Program-made: the position numbers and the translations under genes | Shown: positions 7,592 through 14,286 of the stretch, one piece after another | How positions within the stretch are numbered: position 1 is the stretch's first letter | Layout of the letters: each line of letters begins with the position of its first letter | Notes under the pieces: generated by a model | What the model was told of the DNA's origin: nothing | The model's database searches: none | Seen by the model: only the letters and a program-made list of their open reading frames with translations | DNA from: Chitinophaga pinensis | GTDB lineage: Bacteria; Planctomycetota; Phycisphaerae; Phycisphaerales; SM1A02 | Assembly: GCA_943329105.2 (NCBI GenBank) | Contig: CALQCP020000012.1 | Span: 1 to 24,080 of the forward strand | Length of the DNA stretch: 24,080 nt | Direction: 5' to 3'

Positions 7592-9139
7592 ATGAATACA
7601 AAGCATTTCCTCCGGGCCATGATCGCCATCCTTAGCATTGCTGTGGCAATCCCAGCTAGCGCTCAATGCACGGGTGACCTCACCGGCAACGGAATCGTCG
7701 ATGGTGCCGATCTGGGCACGATCCTTGCCTATTGGGGCCCTCGCACTCAGGATCCAACGTCCGTCGCATCGGATCTGAACGGTGATGGTCTGATCAACGG
7801 TGCGGACCTAGGAGTGCTCCTTGCGAGCTGGGGTCCATGCCAGAGCACGATCACCGGTATCACGCCGAACCAGGGCTGCATCGTTGGCGGAACGCAGGTG
7901 ACGATCTCGGGCACCTACTTGGGCTCGACCAGTGCCGTTCGCTTCGGGGACAATCCGGCGTCAAGCTTCACGGTGGTCAATCAGAACACGGTCCAAGCAA
8001 CGACGCCGGCGGGCGCTGCAGGGTCAGCCGGCGTCAGCATCACGACTGCTGCCGGTACCGTCACCTCATCGCAGCAATTCACTTACATGCCGCCTTCGGT
8101 TACGTCTATTGTGCCGAATTTGGGGGATACTGCCGGAGGGTCGCTCATCACGATCGTCGGCAACTACCTGGGGTTGACCACGAGCGTTACGATTGGTGGC
8201 ATACCTTGCAGCAGCCTCACGGTCGTGAACGCGAACACAATTACCGCATTGACGCCGCCCGGAACTGCTGGAATTGCAGACATGTCGATCGCCGGTGGAA
8301 AGGGCACCATCACCGTGCCCGGCGGATATCGGTACGTTTTGCCCGTGCCTTCCTGGGCGACGCTGATCGAGCTGCAGCCTGATCCCGCAGTCGTGACTGA
8401 TCCATCGCTGCGGTCGGCCATTGCTGCTACGGGCCTCGCTTGGCGGGTGCGCGACAACAACAGTGGGATTCAGATGGTGCTTATTCCTCCAGGGACCTTC
8501 ACGATGGGTTGCATCATGGGATCGAACTGGTACGGGTGCACCGAGCGTGAGCAGCCGGTCCACCAGGTGACCATTTCCAGCCCGTTCTATCTCGCTCGCT
8601 ACGAGATCACGCAAGCGCAGTGGATGGATAAAGTGAGCTTCAACCCTTCGAACTTTACCTATCCGACGACGCAAGTTTCGGGACCATATGTCACGGAGCG
8701 CCCGGTCGAAAGCGTGAGTTGGACGGCCGTACAGGGCTACCTGCGCGCCACGGTCATGCGGTTGCCAACAGAAGCGGAGTGGGAGTACGCGTGCCGAGCC
8801 GGGACGCAGACGCCGTTCTACAATGGTTCGACGAATGACAATTCCGTTGGGACGCTGGCGTGGTGGTCCAGGAACTCGTTCAATCAGACTCGCCCGGTGG
8901 GCGGCAAGGCCGCCAACGGCTTCGGACTGAACGACATGCTGGGTAACGTCGCGGAATTGGTGAGCGACTGGTACGACAACTACCCAAGCGCTGCGCAGAC
9001 CGATCCACAAGGCCCACTATCGGGTTCCTCCCATGTGATCCGCGGTGGCTCGTTCGACAATGAAGATGTGCGAGTGTCGTACCGCGGTAATGAATCGCTC
9101 AGCTACGAAGTCGGCTTCCGGGTCGCCAAGAATCCCTAA
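7592..9139 (+). CDS. secreted dockerin-like x2/TIG/TIG/FGE-like protein, paralog 2
   Basis: A 515-residue protein whose start was chosen by match to paralog 1. The GAGG before the ATG overlaps the upstream stop codon, so the two genes form an operon. The signal peptide is nearly identical to that of paralog 1 (MNTKHFLRAMIAILSIAVAI). Two dockerin-like repeats follow instead of one (DLTGNGIVDGADLGTILAYW near 29, DLNGDGLINGADLGVLLASW near 61). TIG domains start near 87 and 170. The FGE-like domain runs from about 295 (MVLIPPGTFTMG, YEITQAQWMD, RPVESVSW, LPTEAEWEYACRAG, GNVAELVSDWYDN, RGGSF, GFRVAKNP). No cysteine lies after RGGSF, so an active copper/Cys site is absent here too. A cell-surface or extracellular location is likely and the ligand is unknown. 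Confidence 0.85.
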   Translation: MNTKHFLRAMIAILSIAVAIPASAQCTGDLTGNGIVDGADLGTILAYWGPRTQDPTSVASDLNGDGLINGADLGVLLASWGPCQSTITGITPNQGCIVGGTQVTISGTYLGSTSAVRFGDNPASSFTVVNQNTVQATTPAGAAGSAGVSITTAAGTVTSSQQFTYMPPSVTSIVPNLGDTAGGSLITIVGNYLGLTTSVTIGGIPCSSLTVVNANTITALTPPGTAGIADMSIAGGKGTITVPGGYRYVLPVPSWATLIELQPDPAVVTDPSLRSAIAATGLAWRVRDNNSGIQMVLIPPGTFTMGCIMGSNWYGCTEREQPVHQVTISSPFYLARYEITQAQWMDKVSFNPSNFTYPTTQVSGPYVTERPVESVSWTAVQGYLRATVMRLPTEAEWEYACRAGTQTPFYNGSTNDNSVGTLAWWSRNSFNQTRPVGGKAANGFGLNDMLGNVAELVSDWYDNYPSAAQTDPQGPLSGSSHVIRGGSFDNEDVRVSYRGNESLSYEVGFRVAKNP

Positions 9140-9172
9140 CGCCGCAGTCTTGCAGGGCACTTCACATCGACC

Positions 9173-9301
9173 ATGAACCCCCGCACCAAGCGCCTGCTCA
9201 TCATCGTCCTAGCGCTCAGCACGCTGCAAAGTGATTCAGCCACGATCAAGTTGGTTGGGTCACAGCCCGTCAATCGCAGCTCGCCATTATTTGAAACATA
9301 G
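9173..9301 (+). pseudogene. clipped third ORF, signal-anchor-like head only
   Basis: An ATG 33 nt after paralog 2 opens a 42-residue frame starting MNPRTKRLLIIVLALSTLQ. This looks like a signal peptide or membrane anchor. The frame then runs through sequence that encodes a recombinase tail in another frame (from about 9213) and stops at 9301. I read it as the head of a third operon gene cut off where mobile-element DNA begins, near 9230. A genuine 42-residue peptide cannot be excluded. Confidence 0.4.
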
Positions 9302-9424
9302 AGATTTGCATGTTCAAGCAGCAACCGGAACTGGTGATTGGATTCAAACCACCGGGGTGAATGTTCGGGCTGAGAGTCCCACAACGGTCTTCCAAAAAAG
9401 CGGTGCAGAATGCGGTGCATCCAT

Positions 9425-9578
9425 GGTGCAAAATGCGGTGCAGCACCCAGCGGCACCAGCATGCAACAACCCTCAGCAAATGCTGCGGGGCCCGGTGAAA
9501 GGCAGGGTTGTGCATCTCGGTGCAGACCCTTGCGGGTACATGCTTGAGACATCAATGGGCGATACTGGACTCGAACCA
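9425..9578 (+). repeat. 154-bp direct repeat, copy B (integrase tail plus att)
   Basis: Aligned without gaps to 14512-14665 (offset 5087), it differs at 5 of 154 positions. Four of these cluster at 9448-9455. The repeat covers the recombinase tail coding sequence and the tRNA 3'-end copy at 9552-9577, and identity stops just inside the tRNA T-arm. Together with its partner it brackets the SPFH/zinc-ribbon cassette. Confidence 0.85.
9552..9577 (-). repeat. att-like copy B of the tRNA-Val 3' end
   Basis: Identical over 26 bases to the corresponding part of the intact tRNA gene (14639-14664) and one base different from copy A. It is truncated in the T-arm and followed by unrelated sequence, so it is not a tRNA. 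It lies 7007 bp from copy A and 5087 bp from copy C. Confidence 0.8.
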
Positions 9579-9608
9579 TCGCCGCATCCTGCCTGAAATT
9601 CGATGATC

Positions 9609-9648
9609 CCCCGAGCGACCTCGTCGCCTCGGAGATCGGCGTGCCCTT
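9609..9648. repeat. 40-bp imperfect direct repeat, left copy
   Basis: Matches 14324-14363 at 35 of 40 positions. A second shared 12-mer, CATCCTGCCTGA, lies at 9585-9596 and 14378-14389, on the outer side of each copy. Read on the minus strand, both copies can encode a GTPI(A/S)E(V/A)xRSLG helix-turn-helix-like stretch, with no full gene around it. They lie just inside the two ends of the cassette. Confidence 0.5.
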
Positions 9649-9676
9649 GCACTCCGACGCCTGATCGAGTTACACT
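9647..9676 (+). promoter_or_regulatory. possible promoter for the GYF-domain gene
   Basis: TTGCAC (9647-9652), an 18-nt spacer and TACACT (9671-9676) give a fair sigma-70-like promoter. The leader to the GTG at 9784 would be about 100 nt. It begins within the 40-bp repeat, so cassette insertion may have brought its own promoter. Confidence 0.4.
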
Positions 9677-9783
9677 CCGGTTGGTCGTGGCTACACCGAG
9701 ACAGGTGTATCGATGACCTCGACGGCATGAGCCGGGAACCCGCCTCGAACTTCCGAATCCCCGAATCAAGCAAAGGAGCACAC

Positions 9784-10428
9784 GTGCCCAATTACTTCAT
9801 CTCTCGTCCGGGTGGCAAGCCGAATGGTCCATATTCGATCGAGAAGATCGTCGCCGCATGCGCGCGCGGGGAGCTGACGCCGGACCTGATGGCATGCATG
9901 GAGGGAGGCACTACCTGGCTGCCGATCACCGCGCTCCCCGGAGTGAAGTTCGCGGACAGCGCGCTGATGCCGATTCCCCACACTCCGCTCGCCGCGCACG
10001 CACACCACCAGCCTGGCGCTCCGATGTCCGCCCCGGCCGCAGCGCCGATGGTGGGCGCGGCCCCTTTCGCGATGCCGACCGTCGCCGTCGCTGGCGCGCT
10101 CCCGACATTCCCGCCGTTCGCTGCATTCAGCTGGGTCATCTGCTGCGCTGGATGGATCTGGGGCATCATCGTCTGGTTCAGTATCGCTTCGCAGCTCAAT
10201 CGCCTTTCAGGCAGCAACCGAGTCCAGGCGGCGTCGGTGATCATCCCGATCTGGTGGGCAATCCACCTCCAGGCGGTGAACGCGACGGTCAACGAGATAA
10301 TCGCCACCCGACAGCTGCCCGTGCAACCGCTCGCCAACAACACGGCACTCAACATCCTGTTCCCTTACGTGCCGTTCATGAACATCATCAAGACCTGGAA
10401 CGCGATTGCAGCATGCAACCCGCGCTAA
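9784..10428 (+). CDS. GYF_2 (DUF4339)-domain membrane protein
   Basis: A 214-residue protein. GTG 9784 is chosen because AAAGGAG lies 5 nt upstream; an earlier in-frame ATG at 9727 has no such site. Residues of about 3-50 match the bacterial GYF_2 domain: YFISRPGGKPNGPYSIEKI, then a GELTPD segment, then GGTTWLPI. A Pro/Ala-rich linker follows at 70-110, then a Trp-rich hydrophobic region (FSWVICCAGWIWGIIVWFSI) and another one or two membrane segments to the C-terminus. GYF_2 domains are small protein-interaction modules often joined to membrane segments. It is the first gene of the cassette, and the DUF2752 gene follows with an overlap. Confidence 0.75.
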   Translation: MPNYFISRPGGKPNGPYSIEKIVAACARGELTPDLMACMEGGTTWLPITALPGVKFADSALMPIPHTPLAAHAHHQPGAPMSAPAAAPMVGAAPFAMPTVAVAGALPTFPPFAAFSWVICCAGWIWGIIVWFSIASQLNRLSGSNRVQAASVIIPIWWAIHLQAVNATVNEIIATRQLPVQPLANNTALNILFPYVPFMNIIKTWNAIAACNPR

Positions 10429-10822
10429 GCCACGGAGAGCGACCAAGTCCGATTGGACCGTGAGTTGCCTTGCGGCAGGAATCCTGGGGGCGAGCTTCGT
10501 GCTGCCAGCGGACCGGCCGCTTGGCAACGTCGACCTCTGCCCGCTCCACGCGATGACGGGCATCCCTTGCCCCGGCTGCGGCATGACCAGATCCGTTGTG
10601 GGGCTGTCCCACGGCCATTTCGAGCAGGCGCTCCGCTACCACCCGCTGGGACTGATCGTCTACGCGCTGCTGATCGTGGCGCTCTTTCTGCCACTCCTGC
10701 CCGGAAACGCAAGGAAACGCCTCTGGGGGTGTGCCTTCAGCACCCGGGTCACGATTTGCGCCATCACGCTGGCCGGCACGGTTTGGGGCTTCCGGCTGTG
10801 GGCGGGCACGGCGCCGCCATGA
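10406..10822 (+). CDS. DUF2752 membrane protein
   Basis: A 138-residue frame with the DUF2752 signature CPLHAMTGIPCPGCGMTRS, then LSHGHFEQALRYHPLG, flanked by hydrophobic segments near residues 20-35, 78-95 and 110-130. Family knowledge says only that these are small, CPGCGxTR-containing membrane proteins. The start is uncertain. TTG 10406 overlaps the upstream gene by 23 nt, while GTG 10460 would give a shorter form and lacks a clear ribosome site. Two Cys pairs (CPxxxxxxxxCPGC) could bind metal. It converges on the TM2 gene across about 30 bp. Confidence 0.75.
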   Translation: MQHATRAKPRRATKSDWTVSCLAAGILGASFVLPADRPLGNVDLCPLHAMTGIPCPGCGMTRSVVGLSHGHFEQALRYHPLGLIVYALLIVALFLPLLPGNARKRLWGCAFSTRVTICAITLAGTVWGFRLWAGTAPP

Positions 10823-10852
10823 TCGGAGGCGCCGTGCCGACGTCGGAAAGGG

Positions 10853-11245
10853 TCAGTCCTTGAGCGGCACGCCGCGAGCGTCCTTGTTAATGCTGCCCGA
10901 GAGGATCATGATGCCCTCGACCAGGGCCCAGATGCCGATGATCAGGCCACCGTATCCGCAGGTGCAGACGGTGATCAGCAACTGCGTCACGGCCTTGCCC
11001 GTGAAGCCGAGGTAGAAGTTGTGGATGCCGAGAGCGCCAAGGAAGATCGCAAGCAACCCCGCGACCACCTTGCTCTTCTGCTGCACGCCGGCCACCACCG
11101 GCTGCTGCACGGGCGCATACCCGACGGGATACATCGGATGTGCCACTCCCGGAGGCGGCGTGGGTACCGCCATCGCCGCGCCGCAATAGTTGCACTTTGC
11201 AAGCCCAGGGCCGACTTCGGCGCCGCAACTCTGGCAATATCCCAT
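10853..11245 (-). CDS. zinc-ribbon TM2-domain protein
   Basis: A 130-residue protein. The start at 11245 is supported by AAGGAG 10 nt upstream; an ATG 16 codons further out lacks this. Residues 4-22 form a zinc ribbon (CQSCGAEVGPGLAKCNYCG). A Pro-rich linker leads to a TM2 domain at about 55-115: two membrane segments joined by a short turn, with LLAIFLGALGIHNFYLGFTG and a following YGGLIIGIWALVEGI segment. TM2 domains are widespread and the biochemical role in bacteria is unsettled. It is transcribed away from the SPFH gene, sharing a 125-bp region with a palindrome. Confidence 0.8.
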   Translation of the reverse strand: MGYCQSCGAEVGPGLAKCNYCGAAMAVPTPPPGVAHPMYPVGYAPVQQPVVAGVQQKSKVVAGLLAIFLGALGIHNFYLGFTGKAVTQLLITVCTCGYGGLIIGIWALVEGIMILSGSINKDARGVPLKD

Positions 11246-11310
11246 CTTGACTGCGCTCCTTAAAAAGGTTCGTTGGATTGCAGAGCCCAACACGACCCCA
11301 CAGGAGATAT

Positions 11311-11328
11311 TCTATCGGTAGGGATAGA
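11311..11328. promoter_or_regulatory. inverted repeat between the TM2 and SPFH genes, candidate operator
   Basis: TCTATC-N6-GATAGA is a perfect 6-bp inverted repeat in the shared divergent region. On the minus strand it overlaps a good -10-like TAGAAT toward the TM2 gene. It ends 8 bp before the -35-like box of the SPFH gene. A dimeric regulator bound here could act on both genes. No regulator gene is recognisable in the cassette. Confidence 0.4.
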
Positions 11329-11335
11329 TCTGTGC

Positions 11336-11363
11336 TTTGATCTCGCAATTGCCGTGGTATCTT
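11336..11363 (+). promoter_or_regulatory. possible leaderless promoter of the SPFH gene
   Basis: TTTGAT (11336-11341), a 16-nt spacer and TATCTT (11358-11363) end 7 nt before ATG 11371. No Shine-Dalgarno sequence is present, so transcription would begin at or next to the start codon. Confidence 0.4.
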
Positions 11364-11370
11364 GTCAAGC

Positions 11371-12486
11371 ATGGCGATTATCAACGTCATTCAGTGGAAC
11401 GGTCCACCCTCCGTCATGGCATGGCGCTTCGGCAACGGGGCCCTGATGCTGGGATCACAGTTGATCGTCAAGGAGCACCAGCACGCGGTGCTCATCAAGG
11501 AAGGCCGGATGATCGGGCCGTTCCTGCCGGGGCGACACACCCTTGACACCAAGAACATCCCGATCCTGAAGTCGCTCATCGGGGCCGTCACCGACGCGGA
11601 GACGCCCTTCCCCGCGGAGGTATGGTTCGTCAACCGGACGATAGACCTCAACGTGCGGTGGGGAACCTCGACCCCCATCCAGGTGAAGGATCCGACCTAC
11701 AACATCATGATCCCCGTGATGGGCTACGGCATGCTTGGGGTCACGGTCTCGGACACCAAGAAGTTCCTGCTCAAGCTCGTCGGCGCGCTGCCGAATTACG
11801 ACCGCGAGACGGTCGAGCAACATTTCCGCGCGATCCTGATCTCCAGCATCAAGTCGCACATTGCGGACTCTCTGCTGCGCAGGAAGCTGTCGATCCTCGA
11901 CATCGCGGCGCATCTCCGTGAGCTGTCCGACGAACTCAACGATCTCTTCACCACGGAGTTCGCGGAGTTCGGCCTGTCCGTGGTTGCCTTCCGGATCGAG
12001 TCGATCACCACGAGGGAAAACGACCCCGCCGTGGTTCGGCTCCGCGACGCGCTCGCAAGGCGGGCCGAGATGCAGATTCTGGGCACCGATTTCGCGCAGT
12101 CCGAGTCCTTTGAGGTCATGAAGCGCGCTGCCGCGAACGAAGGCGGCACGGTGGCGCCCCTCATGGGCGCGGGGCTCGGCCTGGGACTGGGCGCAGGACT
12201 CGGGGCGAACGCTGCACAGGTGGCGTCGACCATGCGGACCGGTCCGGCCACATGCGCGAACTGCTCAACGGCCATGACTGCGGGCGCGAAGTTCTGCCCG
12301 GGATGCGGCAAGGCCCCGGGCGCGCCAGCCGCAACCTGCGCGTCCTGCAATGCAACGCTGTTGGCGGGCTCACGATTCTGCGCCGGCTGCGGCACACAGG
12401 CCGCGCGGAAGTGCCCCGGTTGCGGCATCGATGCCACGGCAGGGTCCAAGTTTTGCGCCGGCTGCGGCACCAAGCTCACCCCCTAA
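11371..12486 (+). CDS. SPFH-domain protein with C-terminal zinc ribbons (YdjI-like)
   Basis: A 371-residue protein. The start MAIINVIQWNGPP is typical of this SPFH branch, so ATG 11371 is preferred over TTG 11362. Residues of about 5-235 form the SPFH domain (LIVKEHQHAVLIKEG, FLPGRHTLDTKNIPIL, PAEVWFVNRTIDLNVRWGT, then KFLLKLVGALP and DPAVVRLRDALARRAEM). A Gly-rich stretch (MGAGLGLGLGAGLG) follows near 265-280. Three CxxC pairs of zinc-ribbon type follow at about 295-369 (CANC/CPGC, CASC/CAGC, CPGC/CAGC). The closest known relative in layout is Bacillus subtilis YdjI, in an operon with the PspA-like YdjF. This suggests a membrane-stress or membrane-platform role, but that is inference. It is likely co-transcribed with the next gene, 19 nt downstream. 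Confidence 0.85.
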   Translation: MAIINVIQWNGPPSVMAWRFGNGALMLGSQLIVKEHQHAVLIKEGRMIGPFLPGRHTLDTKNIPILKSLIGAVTDAETPFPAEVWFVNRTIDLNVRWGTSTPIQVKDPTYNIMIPVMGYGMLGVTVSDTKKFLLKLVGALPNYDRETVEQHFRAILISSIKSHIADSLLRRKLSILDIAAHLRELSDELNDLFTTEFAEFGLSVVAFRIESITTRENDPAVVRLRDALARRAEMQILGTDFAQSESFEVMKRAAANEGGTVAPLMGAGLGLGLGAGLGANAAQVASTMRTGPATCANCSTAMTAGAKFCPGCGKAPGAPAATCASCNATLLAGSRFCAGCGTQAARKCPGCGIDATAGSKFCAGCGTKLTP

Positions 12487-12505
12487 ATTCCGGAGGCACC
12501 CTCAC

Positions 12506-13690
12506 ATGATCTCCTCTTCATTCCGACTGCCGCTGCTCGTGCTTGCGGTGCTGCTTGGTTCCGTCGTTGCCGGCACCGCCGCGCTCGTCGGGTTCAGCGA
12601 CGAAGCGCAGGTGGCCGCGCCCGACTGGATCTGGTGCGACAGCGAGGCCGCGCCCGGGGCGGCCTGCTCCGTACGCACGCAGTTCAGCCTGTGGTCATCG
12701 GCTGACGGTGCCGACCTGCACATCGCCGCCAGCGGTCCAGCCAAGGTGCTGCTCGACGGCAAGCCCGCGGGTGCCACGACTGGCAAGGGACAGGCGACGG
12801 TGCTGCGCCTGGGACCACTGACTGCCGGACCGCACGACTTGCAGATCGATGCAACACACGCCGAAGGGCGACCCGGCATCTGCGCCTATCTCGACCTGCC
12901 CAGCGGCTGCGCCGACCGGCTGCGCGTGGGAACCGGTGCCGGCTGGAACCTGGCTGCGCCCTCCGCGAACGGCACGGGCAACGATGCGAAGGTGCTTGCC
13001 GGCTACGAAGCGGGCCCCGCTCCGTATGCCTTCGGCCCTCCGCCAACCGTCATCGCGGTGCCGAAGGGGCCACGTTTCTGGACCGTGCTGGGGGTGCTGG
13101 CAGCCTCGCTGGCCGCGTGCTGCCTTGCCGGCCCAGTGTTGCGCCCTGCAGCCGCCACACGGCGGGACACGGCCGTCGCCAACCTGGCCATCATCGGCCC
13201 CTCCATCGCCTACGGCACGGCGAGCGTCGCGATCGCAGCGCTGGGTGCCACCTCGGCCAGCGTGGGCGCCATCGTCGCACTGCAGCTCGTCGCCACCACG
13301 CTGTTTACGCTGGTCCTGATTGGCTGGAAGTCCGGGACCCAACGGATCGACCAGGACCAGGTCCAGCATCGTGCGGAGCTCCGCGGCTACGACGACATGT
13401 GCCACGAAGTGGACATGCTGGTGCTGGAAGTCAACCAGTGCCCCGACGACCTGCGCGCGGCGCTCGACCAGCCGATTCGAGAACTGGCCGACGGCATTCG
13501 GTACGCCGCGACGACGACCGAGACCCCGGAACTGGATCGGCGGATCCTCGACGGCATCGGTGCACTTCGTCAGGCGGTGCGCGGAGGCCAGGCTACGGCG
13601 GGCGCTGCCGACATCCAGCCCGGCATTCGCATGCTTCTGGGGGCGATCCGAGAGCGCGAGATTCGGGCCCAGTCCGCACGGCGAGCCTGA
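12506..13690 (+). CDS. membrane-anchored protein with a jelly-roll-like domain and cytoplasmic helical tail
   Basis: A 394-residue protein at ATG 12506, with GGAGG 9 nt upstream. A first membrane segment covers residues of about 7-28. An extracytoplasmic domain at about 38-150 resembles the galactose-binding-like module of glycosidases by pattern only (DWIWCDSEA, LHIAASGPAKVLLDGKPAG, LTAGPHDLQIDA, ICAYLDLPSGC). Two or three membrane segments follow at about 190-270 (FWTVLGVLAASLAACCLAG; AYGTASVAIAALGATSASVG; LQLVATTLFTLVLIGW). The last 120 residues are charged and helical (ELRGYDDMCHEVDMLVLEVN) and may form a coiled coil. I cannot name a family. Coupling to the SPFH gene suggests that the two work at the same membrane site. 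Confidence 0.65.
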   Translation: MISSSFRLPLLVLAVLLGSVVAGTAALVGFSDEAQVAAPDWIWCDSEAAPGAACSVRTQFSLWSSADGADLHIAASGPAKVLLDGKPAGATTGKGQATVLRLGPLTAGPHDLQIDATHAEGRPGICAYLDLPSGCADRLRVGTGAGWNLAAPSANGTGNDAKVLAGYEAGPAPYAFGPPPTVIAVPKGPRFWTVLGVLAASLAACCLAGPVLRPAAATRRDTAVANLAIIGPSIAYGTASVAIAALGATSASVGAIVALQLVATTLFTLVLIGWKSGTQRIDQDQVQHRAELRGYDDMCHEVDMLVLEVNQCPDDLRAALDQPIRELADGIRYAATTTETPELDRRILDGIGALRQAVRGGQATAGAADIQPGIRMLLGAIREREIRAQSARRA

Positions 13691-13752
13691 TCCTGCACGG
13701 TGCACGGGGCGAGCGCGAACAGGTCAGCACGCCTCTGCGGCAGCGACCTGGG

Positions 13753-14286
13753 TCAGATGCGCAAAGTGCCGCAGTAGGCGCAGCAGAGGTCGTCTCCCGT
13801 CGCCGATGCACCGCAGTTCGGGCAGTTCCACGGTCCCGCCGAGGTCTGGCGGGCGGGGGCAGGGGCCTCAGCCCCGGCACCGACCACGGCCTCAACCAGC
13901 ATTTGGAGCATCCGCTCAAGGCCCTGGCGCTCGTCCTTCTCCACGCAGCTAAGGGTGACGAAGTGAACGCCGTTGACGACGACGTCGACTTTGACGAGCC
14001 CACGGTTGAACACGAAGAAACGAAGTGACGCAAGCTCGAAGCCGACCGGGGTGGTCGCGATGTCGTGCGCAAGCAGATGCGTGCGGGTGACCATGAAACC
14101 GTCCCCGGCACTGCCGAACAAGGTGTCGTCGACGAGCAACAGCACATCGGCTGGCTTCGCGCCGAAGCCAAGCCCGTACGTGCTGAGGGCGCCGTTCAGC
14201 TTGCGCGGCGGGATATTGGGTGCGATGAAGACCCGGTCACCACGGAAGAGGGGGCTGCACTGCGCTATGACTGGTTCCACGATCAT
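13753..14286 (-). CDS. PH-like-domain protein with C-terminal zinc ribbon
   Basis: About 177 residues if it starts at ATG 14286. Upstream in-frame starts at 14298 and 14322 are possible. The 14286 start is preferred because a TGGTCTAAT extended -10-like box lies 10 nt before it. The N-terminal part has FIAPNIPPRKLNGALSTYG and then DVLLLVDDTLFGSAGDGFMV, a pattern I associate with bacterial PH-like domains (uncertain). Later it has FELASLRFFVFNRGLVKVDV. Residues of about 150-172 form a zinc ribbon (CPNCGASATGDDLCCAYCG). It faces the SPFH operon tail to tail, 62 bp apart, and closes the cassette. The shared zinc-ribbon theme links it with the TM2 and SPFH genes. Confidence 0.65.
   Translation of the reverse strand: MIVEPVIAQCSPLFRGDRVFIAPNIPPRKLNGALSTYGLGFGAKPADVLLLVDDTLFGSAGDGFMVTRTHLLAHDIATTPVGFELASLRFFVFNRGLVKVDVVVNGVHFVTLSCVEKDERQGLERMLQMLVEAVVGAGAEAPAPARQTSAGPWNCPNCGASATGDDLCCAYCGTLRI

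Larger units (their letters stand above)
9213..9596 (+). pseudogene. C-terminal remnant of a tyrosine recombinase (integrase)
   Basis: The frame is open from 9213, after a TAG at 9210, to the TGA at 9594-9596. Codons from about 9250 encode SSWLGHSPSIAARHYLKHRD. This is the last catalytic block of tyrosine recombinases, with the conserved His in WLGHS and the nucleophile Tyr in RHYLKH. The tail continues with the Gln/Ala-rich VQNAVQHPAAP, then passes through the tRNA 3'-end copy as SMGDTGLEP. The N-terminal domain and the first catalytic Arg are absent, so the gene is dead. It points toward att site B and sits immediately next to it, the usual place for an integrase gene in a tRNA-targeting element. 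Confidence 0.75.

Noticed and set aside
6265..9139. TIG repeats and dockerin-like repeats as evidence of a cellulosome
   Set aside because: No cohesin or glycoside hydrolase domain is seen. Such Ca-loop repeats are widespread on unrelated secreted planctomycete proteins.
9552..9791. Minus-strand frame overlapping site B as a separate protein
   Set aside because: It is Arg/Ser-rich, includes tRNA sequence in its last codons, and has no domain or ribosome site.
12695..13705. Long minus-strand frame opposite the gene at 12506-13690
   Set aside because: The plus-strand protein has a ribosome site, membrane segments and operon spacing. The opposite frame is low-complexity Gly/Arg/His-rich.
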